From contig CM065177.1 in NCBI GenBank assembly GCA_033026295.1, positions 4,519,400-4,583,399 on the forward strand: DNA of 64,000 nt, written 5' to 3'. A model generated the notes under the pieces. That model did not search any database, was not told the DNA's origin, and saw only the letters and a list, made by a program, of their open reading frames with translations. This stretch comes from Channa striata (taxonomy: Eukaryota > Chordata > Actinopteri > Anabantiformes > Channidae). Shown piece by piece: positions 11,713-23,048 of the stretch. The position numbers and the translations under genes are program-made. Each line of letters begins with the position of its first letter. Within the stretch, counting starts at the first letter, position 1.

Positions 11713-13360
11713 CCCAGACAGACATGCAGACATCTTCTTTGTGAAAAAGTACTTTAGCCTTTTTTAACTACTTTTGCAAAAAAGTTTCTTAATTTTGAGA
11801 AACAGATTTCAATGGATTTGCAAGTGAATCAAAGAGAGTATATTGGAGGTAAGAGGCACCTCCGAACAAGCAAAGTGAACTGAGTGGTTCTGTAGTGCCC
11901 TTCACCATTTAAATCGGGTGGCTGCTGGAAACCTTTTCTTTTTCATTATCAATTTTTACTGTTTAGTCTCTCCCTGCCAATAAGTTATGTTTTTCAATTA
12001 TGTGTTATGTGCTATCAGTTACTGTACAGTGTAAACGTTCATTCAATCATGGTGAGCTGCCAGCTGCCAATTGGTGGATCAATGAATGCCTCCCAACAGA
12101 AAACATTACATTGTTACATTATTGATGCATTAAATGTATTCAAACTTAATTTGGAATCAATAAACAAAACATTTTAAAAACTACCTATTTAATTACTCTC
12201 CCATTTTATTGTATTTTTTCCATCATTATACCTAACTTCACTGCATTTTGGTTAGCTATGTGGAAGCAAAAAAATGTTATTTTCATCTCAAACATCAAAG
12301 CACTCAATGTAAAATATACCTTTTCAGGTGCCTGGGATATTTCTTTTTCTGTCTTTGCGGGTTTTAACACACTTGCAAAATGACACGTGACATAAACAAC
12401 AAAGATGATCCATTAATACTGAAAGGCAGCCTCTATTTAACAAAACAATACCTGTCTGATCGAAGGCATAAATGACACAAAAGAAAGAGGACGCAAGTGT
12501 GGAAGGGGCGGTAGCGTGCTTAGATACAAGGCTCCCACGGCTGTCTCATTCTCAAAAGCCCATGATTAATTGAGATGTATAATAACCACAGCGATAAGAA
12601 AATCAAAGGATGTAAGGTTTGTGAACGTGAACACACAACCTGGCAAGACAAAAATATCAGCTATGTTGGCTCAGGCACGTGATCGGTGTGTTTTCAGCTA
12701 ATAAGAAGATTTTTGTTATGACATATCATTATGAGGATAAAAACTGAGCCTGTAATAAGATGCACAGTAACCTTCCTGCTGATTTTGATCGTAGTGGTAA
12801 CAGCTGTAATAGTGGATAAAAGCTGTTTGATGTTTTCAACTGTGTTGGAGGGCTCAAGTTATACCATGCTTTCCAGTGATCTGACAACGAACTGCCCTAG
12901 GTGAAAAAATGAACTTGTCGTAATAGAGTTTCTGTGACAGTGAGAAATGGGGAGCCAGGCTGATAGTAATGATGTTATCAGTCACTGAGTGATCTTGCAC
13001 TGATAAATGAAGTATGTACTGAACCTTCTTGAGACAGGAAGTGAGTGGTATACATCAGTGCTGTTGATATTACCATGGCAATGAACAACATTCCTGAAAC
13101 GCAGCAATTTCATCATTTCATAGATGTGACAAATCAATACGTGAAAATCATACTGCAATCACAGTCACTCCATTCCTAAAACAGGACTTCACAGGGTAAG
13201 ATTAGTCTATCACACACTGACCAGTCACCTACACCTGCACTATAGAGAATGGGAAGTTTTCATCATACTAGGTGTAATAGACTTCATTTTGTAAGTTTGC
13301 ACCTTACCAAAGTAACATGTTATGCATTCTGTATCTATTTTCATAGTCTTTGTCATAGTT
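11713..13360. other. Unannotated stretch
   Basis: No gene or mobile element is recognised. The portion at about 12,500-12,830 is repeat-poor, with several homeodomain-type (TTAATTGA, CTAATAAG) and E-box (CACGTG at about 12,676) motifs, and may be regulatory. This is only an impression of sequence character. Confidence 0.45.
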
Positions 13361-13540
13361 TCCCAGCTGTCAGAGAGGTCACACCAGTCCATCTCAGGGC
13401 CAACACAGAGACATACACAGACAAACAATCATTCACATCTACAGGTACCAATTGACCTAACATGCAAGTCTTTGGACAGTGGGAAAAACATACAAGCATG
13501 GGGAGGACATGCAAACTCCACATAGAAAGGCAGGGACACG
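13361..13540 (-). mobile_element. tRNA-derived SINE fragment, teleost family 1
   Basis: Minus-strand copy of the repeat also seen at 15,618-15,926, 42,997-43,228 and 56,826-57,064. It retains the CAGGGCCAACACAGAGACA, CATGCAAGTCTTTGGACAGT and GACATGCAAACTCCACATAG landmarks. The tRNA-like head (A and B boxes) at the right end is missing, so this copy is truncated. Reading frames through it (62-105 codons on both strands) are artefacts of the repeat. Confidence 0.8.
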
Positions 13541-14049
13541 GAGCATGAAGGTGCAAAGCAGTACAAATTGGAGCAAAACTCTTGTCATTGGTAAAAACTG
13601 TCCGTTTGAAGGAGCTAAACCAACTTGTAGTGGAGTAAATCAATGCTGAAATGATGGTGTTACTGACCATGCGGATTATGTCAAAGCATGAGGAGTTGGG
13701 TTTTAACTAGCTACTGTTTTAGGTTACTACAGCTTTGTGTCTACAGTAAATGAGGCTGGTTTATCTTCGGGCTCTGTAATTAGGACATATAAATGTTTTG
13801 GTGGCATGTGAGACAGCACTGGAGATGACTGAAGCTATGTTGAAAAGTATGAGAAATATTGTAGAGATGTGGAGCTGATGTGAATATTGTAGTAACTGAG
13901 ATTAAATCATTTTACTTTAGCATCATGTTTAGTTTAAGAAGAGTACCAACTTGCTTTTGCAAAAATGACTATGTTCTCAGATCGCTGGCTTGTGAATTTC
14001 CAGCTTTTTTCCAGCTCTTTGAGCTTTACAAGATCCAGCCTCTGTCACT

Positions 14050-14524
14050 CATTCCAAGATAACTGACTCTTGATGAGTTTTCCAACAGGCTAACTACCGT
14101 AAATTCTTTACTAAAGATTTTAAATTTTGTCACATATCAGACTCAGAATGTCATTGTTCACAGTAGGCATGAGGAGTCACTGTTTTCATTCCAAGATAAC
14201 TGACAAAAATGTCTGGCTTGTTCCATGGTCTTAAGTTTTCCAACAGGCTAACTAATCCAGTCTTGTCCTGCCAGGTCATAAGATCTTACCTAATTTATTG
14301 GTAATTATCAAAATAGCATTGTTTGGCAAGGTTTGCACATGTACTGTCTAAGAATAAAATTACTTTTTGTTTACAGAAAAATTCTCATCCTCCTCATCCT
14401 GTCCGAAAAATTTCCAAGGTCATAAGATCTCTAATTTATTGGTAATTATCAAAATAGCATTGTTTGGCAAGGTTTCATTTTCATTCATTTTTAACTCTCT
14501 TCTCTTTTTCATTCATTTTTAACA
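14050..14524 (+). repeat. Cluster of local direct duplications
   Basis: Three pairs of direct repeats lie within 475 bases. Pair 1: CATTCCAAGATAACTGAC at 14,050-14,067 and 14,187-14,204, each followed by TTTTCCAACAGGCTAACTA (14,078-14,096 and 14,236-14,254). Pair 2: an almost identical segment of about 60 bases at 14,273-14,334 and 14,417-14,475, differing by a small indel. Pair 3: TTTCATTCATTTTTAAC at about 14,478 and 14,507. Spacing is 137-158 bases for the first pair and about 143 for the second, which suggests one older tandem duplication of a unit of about 140-150 bases with later divergence. Confidence 0.85.
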
Positions 14525-14924
14525 ATATGTGAAAAATTTTTGGCATAACAAAACAAAATTATTTATTATTAATTATTCGTTTGCTGCTGTTACCTGAATG
14601 CCAGCACCATCAGTTCTCTAGAGATCTGCCAGAAATGTAAGCTATCCGTTTCTATGGAGATTCCTGCACGCGTGTTAGCTTTACCAGTCCACAAGCTGAA
14701 GTCGCCAAACCAGCTAAAGACAATGAAATAAAACCCAAGAAATTTATATAAAATGGCAGATCCCATTTGCTTTCACACTCACTTTTTGTACTTTGTGCAC
14801 ATGCTTTACATAAAGACAGTAACAGTAAGGAATATCATCAGTCACTTATTTGCAACAGTTACTGTTTTTGGAGGTTGTCAAGGACAGTACGGAGGGAAGA
14901 TTAGTTGTGTTTTGGAAGCATTTC

Positions 14925-15040
14925 AGCTGGTCTGACCCACCAGGAACAACTAAATTGTGATCTTCCTCGAGGACACTTAAACATCTGACATGATAAGCGG
15001 AGAATTGAACCACTGACTCTGCAAACTTTACAGTCAATAC
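14925..15040 (-). mobile_element. SINE fragment, teleost family 2
   Basis: The minus strand shows the degenerate SINE body GAGGACACTTAAACATCTGA followed by GAATTGAACCACTGACTCT, the reverse complement of a B-box-containing tRNA-like region (GGTTCAATTC). It matches in order the better copies at 34,081-34,282 and 22,862-23,048. It is short and diverged. Confidence 0.6.
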
Positions 15041-15169
15041 AAACTTACAAATTGTCATTTCTTCTATTATTTTTTTCTTCTATTTTTAAATAAACTTTCC
15101 CTGTGCATATGAAACTACTGCTAACATGAGAGTCTCCATCATTGCTTTCTGCTCTGCTCAGCTTCCCCT

Positions 15170-15290
15170 CCCTACTCTGGAACAGCTTTCCTTCATTCTT
15201 TACACTCCACCACAATCTCCACAGCCCTTCAGGTAATCGTTATAAAAATGTAATAAATAAAAATGTTACAAAAGTTAGAAATTAAACAAT
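15170..15290 (+). repeat. Dispersed repeat, copy B
   Basis: Counterpart of 11,030-11,152 in the same orientation. Shared blocks are CCCTTCAGGTAA, AATAAATAAA and AATGTTACAAAAGTTAG. The similarity may continue to a TTGCACACTGTAACTT motif at 15,455-15,473, which resembles the end of a fish non-autonomous element, but this could not be confirmed. Confidence 0.5.
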
Positions 15291-15606
15291 GCTTGCTCTC
15301 TCCAATTGGTTAGAAAGCTGACTCCCTGAAAAACCTTTAGAAATGAATATCTCTGCACCACTGCCAGTTCTGTTCAGTGACTCTGTGTCACGGGAGGGTT
15401 CCACTGCACCTCTCCACATTAAGATTTTCCATTAAGAAAAGATTTAAAAAATGTTGCACACTGTAACTTCAAAAGAACAAGCTTTAGGACTATGAAATGT
15501 CAAAAGAAAAAATTAGAAAAAAGTAAAAGGTAATGTCCAAAGCCTATTGTATTTTGTTAAAATGACAAATAATCAACTGTTATATTATACAGTGATCAAC
15601 TAGTTT

Positions 15607-15937
15607 AAACTGTCATCCATCTATTATCTTTAACCGCTGTATCTTGTTCAGGTTCACTGGGGGCTGGAGCCCATCCCATCTGTCATTGGTCAAGAGGGGG
15701 GATACACGCTGGTTCACCAGTCTATCTTAGGAAGAGAGACATCAACACACAGACTACTCACTCCTACAGGCAATTCAGAGTGACCAATAAACTTAACATG
15801 CATGTCTTTGGACTGTGGGAGGAAACCGACTCCAGCACAAAGGAAACAATTCCACTCCACAGTCTGCAAGCAGATTCGAACCAGGGACCTTGTAGTTTTG
15901 AGGCAGTCCACCACCGTGCTGCCCTGAAACTGTCATC
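15607..15937 (-). mobile_element. Full-length tRNA-derived SINE (family 1) with 11-bp target-site duplication
   Basis: The element (15,618-15,926) is flanked by exact copies of AAACTGTCATC at 15,607-15,617 and 15,927-15,937, a target-site duplication that defines its ends. On the minus strand it starts with a GGGCAGCACGGTGGTGGA head (A-box-like), then a GGTTCGAATC-type B box near 15,875. The TCCCACAGTCCAAAGACATG landmark, the CACTCTGAATTGCC block and a tail with AGCGGTTAAAGATAATAGAT follow. This order is typical of a widespread teleost repeat. The intact duplication suggests it is younger than the truncated copies nearby. Confidence 0.88.
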
Positions 15938-17251
15938 TAGCACCTAAATTGATAACAAGTCGTGTCTGATATCTGTCAGCAGGAGACTGACTTTACCCAC
16001 CAACTCCATCAGCCATTTTCTTTGTGGAAATCCTTCTGCAAACGCCACAGTCTGACTACGTGGTTTACAGTGTTGAATGCACTCATTCGATTTCATCCTC
16101 TGAACTCGCTGCGTTTTATCTGCAGCAAACCCTACGCCCTCTGTTCTACTGAACATAATTTGGTCAGGTCTGGCCACAAAAATATCACACCCAGACTACT
16201 GGAATCATTAGTTACTCCCTTTGTCTTTGTAGTCCCAGCTTTGATGCCAGCTGAGGACATAACAGTGATTAGAGATGATAACAAATATGCTTAATAGAAC
16301 TTCAGACTCTAGATGATAAGATTTTCAGGCATTTTCTTAGACATTGATGTATGATGCCTAAGAGAGTGGAATAAAATGGGGTTGGATGAAAAAATAATAA
16401 TTACCTGTAATTTCTGAATCAAACTAATTAGGAGGTTTGTGCCTATATACACAAAATATATGGCATAAAATGGGATGTCACCTCAAAATGTTCATCCGCC
16501 TACCATATCTTGACAACTATCATCAATGCCAGCAGCCACTGTCAGTACATCATAATGTTGTGCATGCCCATCCGCTAATGTGACTGCATGCTGTTCAGAT
16601 TTGTGCTTTGTTGAAAGTGATACGTACATTTGACTCACAGTAAGACTGCCATCACAACTTTTACAGAAAAACAACTGGGATGCTTATTCAGACATGAAGC
16701 TGATGTGTTCAGATGCTGTCAGATTAATGGAAATGTGTGAATGTCTAAAATGGACTATTGTCTAAAACATATGACATTCTAAGCAAAGACATGTGGTAAC
16801 TTGCCCATAGCCTGAAAATAAAGAGAGAAAAGTGGGAATACGGCCAAGGGCTAACAATCATTGGAAACTGGAGGGGCCAGAGATGAACGAAAATATGTCT
16901 TTTTTATCTGTGTACTCACTGGTATTTTTTGTCTCAGAAATATGTCTTATTAGATTTGTCATATTTGAGTGACATAAAACTGAGCTAAATGCATTTACTG
17001 GGAGGCTTTTTTGCTCCTCAAATCTGTGCATTTGCAGCTTTACATCATCCGCAACTCCCAGTTTTAGATTTTGTTCACTATTTGCACATGATTCAGTGAC
17101 ATGTGGACACATCTTTACGAAACACAATATCATGATGGAGATATATTTCATCAACAATCTATTACTTTCTGGGGAGCAAAAGCCCACTGAAAGCAGCCAG
17201 TATGTTACAACCTCAGCTGTTTAAGCTGAATAAGGACTTTGTAATTAAAGT
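15938..17251. other. Unannotated stretch
   Basis: No recognisable genes or repeats. Two reading frames of 109-110 codons (15,962-16,294 plus; 16,858-17,187 minus) lack recognisable domains and are probably chance. Confidence 0.5.
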
Positions 17252-17400
17252 AGGGTGGTTGTAGATCAGCTGGTAGAGCACTGGGTCAACTCTGTGTCGC
17301 TTCTGGGGGGTCAGAGGAGCCTCCTGTAAGCCGGCCGCCCTCGCTGGTGTGTGTAAATGGGTGAATGTAAAATGCTAGGTATAAGCAGACCATTTAACTT
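17252..17400 (+). mobile_element. SINE, teleost family 2 (tRNA-like head, 5' part retained)
   Basis: Begins with GGGTGGTTGTAGATCAGCTGG followed by TAGAGCAC, an A-box-type sequence of a tRNA-derived promoter. It continues to a GTGTGTAAATGGGTGAATGT motif, the family's tail region. The B box and middle are eroded compared with 34,081-34,282. It is not a functional tRNA gene, because no cloverleaf with an anticodon arm can be formed convincingly. Confidence 0.75.
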
Positions 17401-18356
17401 GTAAGACCTTTATTTAACTCTGCTTGGACTCAGATCTCTGTGGCCATGTTGTTTTGGCACCGGCAGACTGCTAGGAACCTTAAAACTGCTCTCCTGAACT
17501 GCAATTTGTAGATGCCTCGGAGCTTATTCATGCTGATTTTCACAGCATACAATATGAGCCACTTGGAGAGCTGCTATTGCATTACCGCCACCAGTGGATG
17601 GAAAAATGCAAAAGCTAAAACAAACTCCTGCGCTTCTGTAGTAGATGTCACACCAGCAAACTGCTCAGAGAAGGACTGGAGACCGAAAATGGACATACAC
17701 AAAGGCATAATTATATCTGACTTCAACAAGTCTTACCAAAACCTTGGCTTCACAAATATGTGAAATCAGACACATATGTGATAAGTAAAGATGGTTCTTC
17801 GAGAATCACTCCGTTCTGCTGTCATGCCCGGATCATGGCAACATCTCAACCTGCTAACACGCACATGGACACATCCGCCAAACTCCCCCCAAAAATGCCT
17901 CATGTTTGTTCGGAGACCAGAGCAGAATAAAAGTGCAGCTCCTCGTCCGGAGTTGTGCTGCTTCGTTTACGTCTCACATCTGTTACTCAGCACGACCATC
18001 CGTTCCCTCCACTGTTACACACGCAGGCGACAGTCCGAAGAGCGAATAGTTGGAACGTCATTAACGGGCTCAAAACGAGGAACTCGAGTCGAAAGATGTG
18101 GACGCTTTTCGAGCCAGACGGAGACAAACTCGACACGGCAGCTCGGTCCACCTTGCACGGACTTGCGCAACAAAGTTTCCCGTTAGGTCCGGAGTGAAAC
18201 GAATTCCCCCCGAAACGGACGTGGCACGTCCCCGAACCCAGCACCCGGGAGTTTTCATGGCAGACAACATGTCACTGAAGCGAAAATAAAGCCAAGATTC
18301 TTCCCAGCGGTCAACAAACTCAGATAACTCCAGACACAAAGAGCGACTTTACTTAC

Positions 18357-18378
18357 TCTGGAACACGGAGAAGTCCAT
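18357..18378 (-). CDS. Candidate first coding exon (partial), MDFSVFQ, ends at a splice donor
   Basis: On the minus strand, ATG at 18,378-18,376 opens MDFSVFQ plus one base, then GTAAGT (18,356-18,351) forms a near-consensus 5' splice site, giving a phase-1 intron. It lies at the left edge of the densest CpG block, as expected for a first exon with its 5' untranslated region to the right (about 18,380-18,600, including a 24-base poly-T on this strand). The context at -3 is T, which is weak, though +4 is G. Seven residues are too few to identify a protein, and no second exon was recognised to the left. It could equally be a non-coding first exon or chance. Confidence 0.28.
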
Positions 18379-18398
18379 ACAGCTCCGTGGATAAATAT

Positions 18399-18422
18399 AA
18401 AAAAAAAAAAAAAAAAAAAAAA
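18399..18422. repeat. Poly(A) run of 24 (poly-T on minus strand)
   Basis: An uninterrupted homopolymer sits inside the CpG-rich block. If the minus-strand transcript is real, it would be a poly-U tract in the 5' untranslated region about 20 bases before the candidate ATG. Length is likely variable and prone to sequencing error. Confidence 0.95.
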
Positions 18423-18547
18423 CAAAAAGACCCCAAACAAAAGGACACGGTCCCCGGCGGCGCTGCACGGTCCGAGCTCCGCATCCAGCAGCCTCGCTCC
18501 CTCTCCTCTGCGCCCCGGCTCCCGCTACAGCTGCCGGATCAGCTCGC

Positions 18548-18555
18548 TGACGTCA
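18548..18555. promoter_or_regulatory. CRE palindrome TGACGTCA
   Basis: Perfect 8-base consensus for CREB/ATF-family binding, placed in the CpG-dense block. Full CREs in CpG-rich promoters are often bound and confer cAMP or activity responsiveness. It strengthens the promoter call and would lie within about 200 bases of the candidate minus-strand exon. Confidence 0.65.
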
Positions 18556-18691
18556 CCAAGCCGTCGGTGTGGACGGGCAAAGCTCTGTGGTCGCGGCGTG
18601 AATAATACATGGAAAAGGAGGAGAGACGCCACCGGAAAGACGCGGGGAGCCGACAACACAATGGTTTGTTACAGAGCCAGTCAAAGAAACT

Positions 18692-18697
18692 GTAAGT
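18692..18697 (+). other. Possible divergent splice donor
   Basis: GTAAGT on the plus strand just right of the CpG block, preceded by AAACT. The -1 base is T, so the match upstream of the cut is poor. It could mark the end of a plus-strand first exon of a divergent, possibly non-coding, transcript. Low support. Confidence 0.2.
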
Positions 18698-18829
18698 CCT
18701 ATTTTACACCGCGAAGGAAAGTTGTGGAGAAGCCAAGAACACTGGCATTAAAAAGTGTCATTGAAACACAAACAGACAGTATTTTCAAAACTCCCAGACT
18801 GGATAGTGGAACGGGAAGTTATCTGCCCT

Positions 18830-19090
18830 ACGTTAGCTAACGCTAGCTGCTAAACACTCAAATGGCTTAGCTTAGCATTTAGCCTCTCTGCTGAAGGGAA
18901 AAGAGCTAAACCTGCTGCATTATAATTATTAATTCAGTGAAATATATAAATGCACTTTTTTTGGGAGCTTCTAATTCACATGAAATGCACATGTTTTTTT
19001 GCAAGCGTTATATTAGTTAGCTGTTACTTTTCTGTGAGCTAAGCCAGCTGACGAGTGGCTTTACAATGCTAGGCAGCACAGTGCTAGCTA
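18830..19090. other. TTAGC/GCTAGC-rich tract beside the CpG block
   Basis: Repeated near-palindromic TTAGC, GCTAGC and GCTAAG motifs occur at 18,832-18,885 and 19,013-19,090. The same kind of tract occurs near the second CpG-rich region (54,430-54,950). It may be a compositional feature of promoter-flanking DNA in this genome, but its meaning is unknown. Confidence 0.5.
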
Positions 19091-22000
19091 TGAAAGTTGT
19101 TTTCATCTTAAGCATTTTATTGATAGCTGGAATTCTACTTGTAAGGAAATATATTTATAATTATTCTTGAAATTTTACATTGTTTAATGGAGACTGAAAA
19201 GGTTTGAGTTTTTTTTTTTACATAAAGTACTGTTTTTTCATTAATCTTGTTTTTGTCTGAGCCTTTCATTCTGAATATCTCACTTCAAAGTGTAAACATG
19301 CCAGAAAGAAATGAAATGATAGAGAATGCAAAAATAGTAATAAATAGCTTGTGAATTATTATTGCATTAAAGTAAATATTTGCAGCTCAAACAGTTTCAA
19401 CAGCACTTTGAATAAGACACATTTTCCTATGCTAACTCACGTGTTAGACCCTGGATCATCATTCTCATCATCATTGTGCTTAGGAAACATTTTTACTAAA
19501 CTGACATATACATTTTCAGTTCCACTTTGCATTGGTAGGGGAGTGGTCCAAACGGAGCGTACAGTTCTTAACATCCATTAAGAATGTTTATTAAGGTGCT
19601 AGTGTCTCCTGTTGGATTGTTATGAGCTACATTAATCAAGAGACCATTATTAATTTATTTTGGTTATCAGTTTTGTTTAAAGTTTGTTTTATGCACACTT
19701 TGGGTGTCTCTGAGATGACACAGCCCATTGATTAATTCCAAAGAAAAGTAAAAAAAAAAAAAGGGTGCAACACATTCTGTCCTGTCTGGTGTATGTGATG
19801 CTGTGTTTTGTTCCAAACCTATGCAAAACTTGCTCTTATTTTTAAATTATCCTGCCATAAAACTGTTCCAACATTTTCCATTGTATTTTCCATTGCATTG
19901 CATGAAACTTTACAAGGTGTTGGGAAGTACTACCACAATGGGAGACCGCATGTCGCCTTCTGTTATGCGAGCTTAACAGACCTCTGTTGCATTATCCTCA
20001 TCTCTGCTTGAGGCTAGTGGCTCCAGGCGGATGTTCTCACCAAACTGAATTGCATTGTGGGTAAGATAGGTGTCAGCCTCAGGGATAGAGGAAAGTAGAA
20101 AAATGTGTGAATTAGATGAGAATTACTTTATTCTGCTCAATTGAATATTGTCAAGAAACACGCAATGCTTAAATGGATAATGTATACGTTTATTGTGGAC
20201 GTACGGTGTTTGTTGAAAACGGATAGTCTGAGGCATTGGCTTTTTGACTGGTGAAGAAAAGCAAAAACGCAGCTGACTACAAGGATCAGTGACTCACAGC
20301 ATTAACATTAAAATATAAATCTGTCTCTTAACAATTCAAAATGGAATGATTCCCAAAACAAAATCCAAATAGGTCAGTTGCTGTATCTATGATGACAGAG
20401 AGATGGGCTTTTCACAGTCAAATCTAGGCCCTTGTTTAAAGCATTTACAAGGAAATTAAGTTTATTTCATGGCAACCCAAGTCTGGCTTAGATATTTCAC
20501 GGAGGATTATAAAGCGCCTGAAAGGAGCTGGCAGACAGTCAGCTTCAAATAGATTTCCCTCGTCCATAGTTTGCTAAAAATGTCTAAATATCACAAGAAA
20601 ATCACCCCAGGTGCTGTCACAGTGTTTATACTATCTCCTTCTTTGACCAGCTTGTTTTGATGACATTGCAGATACCATATGTGACTTGGCTTTGAGATTT
20701 CAGGTTAGGGCAGACACTGTTTTTCAGTGACAAATTTCAGGGATGGATTTTTGTGTCCATGATGATAAATAATATGAAAATCTGAATAATATCTTATGGG
20801 TGACCTTCTCTCTTAATTTGCATTCCTATCTTGTTAAAAACAAACTGTTGAACCTATAGGCCTCCTTTAGCTGTATCTGAATCTAGGATTTTATAAATAA
20901 ATACATTTATTTTGTAGAATGTGGTGTCAGCCCATTTGTTGATTGCCGTAGAGGTACTGATTAATTTCAGTATTGGTACATTAGATTTAAAGGAAAAAGA
21001 CTTCTAGAATAATATGGTTTAATAGTAGTAGTGATGGTATAAAACATGTTCTGTCAAGATAAACTCATTAACATATACTGGCGTGACTAATTTAACTTAT
21101 TCAATGTCACAGTAGTCACATACATCTGCATTGAAATGACTAATAGTAAAAAAATGTGAAAACCCTGCAGAACTCAAAACATACAGACGTAACACTATTA
21201 TAAGCACACTGACACAGATACAATGTTGAAGACAATGAAAATTCCATTGCCCCAATGCATGCTGGTAAACCACCAGACATGCCCAGTGATGCTGTCATGC
21301 GCCACATGATGTTGACGTTCTTTGACACCTGCATTGTACACTTCTGAAAACTGGGTCATATGCAGTTATGTTTCAGCTGACTAACCATCCTCAGTTCAGC
21401 ATAATTTTAATTAATTTAAGGTTTTGTTTATATGGGTCTGTTTTATAACTTCACCAAACTTATTACTATAGAACACTTTAGCACTTATATGTTCAGTTGA
21501 AAAATTATTCTTTTTGTAGGACTTTAGAAATATAATAATAATCTAACGACTTAATGTGAGATAATTAGCCTTAAGGCAAAAACACTGACTTATATACTGA
21601 TTGGGACTGTTTTTATCTGGAAAGCAATGGGTTATCACAAAAATGCCAAACAACAAACACGAACAAGTGTTTTTCATATGTGATTAGTGCACTATAAGCA
21701 TGGTGAAATATTATTTTCTCATAGAAAGTGAGATGTTATCCTGCAGTACAACAATTGACACACCTTTTGCCTTCAATAATGCATTTCTGGAACAAACTCC
21801 TGAGCCAGCAAATTCTCAAATACTGTATAATATATCCCATATGTAAATTTAAAATCCACTATATTCAAAAGTGTTAAAGGCTACTTGCACTTGTGGTCAT
21901 GTAATTTTCTTTCTGTTGATATATTAATGTAGAAAAACCTCTGCTGCGGCTGCTGCTGATTTGCAAGGCAGAGCAACAATCAGCGTCATCCACTTTCTCC

Positions 22001-22861
22001 CAATTTAAGGTTCTTTTCGTCAGCTAGCTGCCCTGTTTCACTGTGCATGGAAAATAAAAACGTGGGTTTTCAAAAGAGCTCAATGCATTAGACATTCTGT
22101 CTCTTTTATAATGTCAAAGGCTGCTGATTTAAACTGTGAGCTGAACCTGGCTTTTTGATGGGTATTGACATTTTTAGCATACAGTCAGCATCTCAGCTAT
22201 TTTAAGGCAAATATCAGAAATTCAAACCATCTCCACCCTGCGCTTTAATTCTTACAGGGAAAAGATATGAGTGTATTTTCCAATTGCACTGAAGGTATTG
22301 CTTTATGCAACACCAGCTACCTCTGTTTCGTAGTGTTATTTGCAACCCATTCTCAGTCCCTAACTGTGTTCCCTTTTTCAGAGAATACTCGTCATCAGCA
22401 CTCTAAATCCATCCATTCCCATCTGCTGAGATGAGGGTACACATTAAGAGCAGGGCTACAGTAAAGACAGCTGTAAATATCCATCATTGTTGTAGCTCAT
22501 CACCACAGCCGTCAGCGGAGATCATGGCTGACATTATTAATGTAAAAAGGTGCTCAAGCAGAGTTTGCTATGCTTTTCCTTTAGCACTCTGTTGGCAGAT
22601 ACGATGAGAGTCAGATTCTTTGGAATTAAACCAAGAAACTTAGACACACAATTGCCCATGCTTCGTGTTTCAGCTACTGTGGGAACAGTGACACAGAACA
22701 ACAGTTTAGATTTTACAGCTTTAATTTTGTATCTATTCTGTAGGATGTGGGTTCTATTTCTGCCTCACATTTCTGCAAAGAGCGTGTTTGTTTTTGTTAA
22801 GTGTGTTTCATATAGATACTATAGGAAGTTCCTACTCTTTAGAGAAACATTCTCATGTCTC
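19091..22861. other. Unannotated AT-rich stretch
   Basis: No gene or mobile element is recognised. There is an A13 run at 19,750-19,762. The segment 20,440-20,640 is repeat-poor and more complex and may be regulatory. Reading frames up to 128 codons (22,550-22,936) run partly into the following SINE and look spurious. Confidence 0.5.
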
Positions 22862-23048
22862 AAGGTCAGTGGTTCGATCCCCAGTCCTTCCTTGCTGCGT
22901 GTCAAAGTGTGCTTGGCCAAGACACTGAACCCCTAGTTGCTCCCTGTGGGCCAGATGACCACCTTGCATGGCAGCCATGTACCAAGTTACTCTGTAAGTC
23001 GCTTTGGAAATGTTGCTCATGCAGAGCACAATTGGTACAGTATTTGTA
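22862..23048 (+). mobile_element. tRNA-derived SINE, teleost family 3
   Basis: Has an excellent B box, GGTTCGATCCC, at 22,871-22,881. The typical body follows: AAGTGTGCTTGGCCAAGACA, then CTGAACCCCTAGTTGCTCCC, then TGTAAGTCGCTTTGGAAATG. The A-box-containing first part is missing or degraded. The same family occurs on the minus strand at 30,429-30,572 and 62,522-62,700. Confidence 0.85.

Larger units (their letters stand above)
17940..18680. promoter_or_regulatory. CpG-dense block, candidate promoter
   Basis: CpG density rises sharply above the rest of the window. By hand count there are roughly 25 CpGs between 18,424 and 18,660, with further CpGs leftward to about 17,940. It contains a perfect CRE (18,548-18,555) and GC-rich runs, and GCTAGC/TTAGC-rich sequence follows to the right. 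On the minus strand a short ATG-starting segment leads into a GTAAGT donor at 18,356. On the plus strand another GTAAGT lies at 18,692-18,697. Either or both directions could be transcribed. No TATA box at a convincing distance was found, which is normal for CpG-island promoters. Confidence 0.6.

Noticed and set aside
18598..18840. 80-codon plus-strand frame starting in the CpG block as a gene
   Set aside because: No similarity to a known protein and basic low-information composition; it crosses a possible splice donor. Kept only as a note on divergent transcription.
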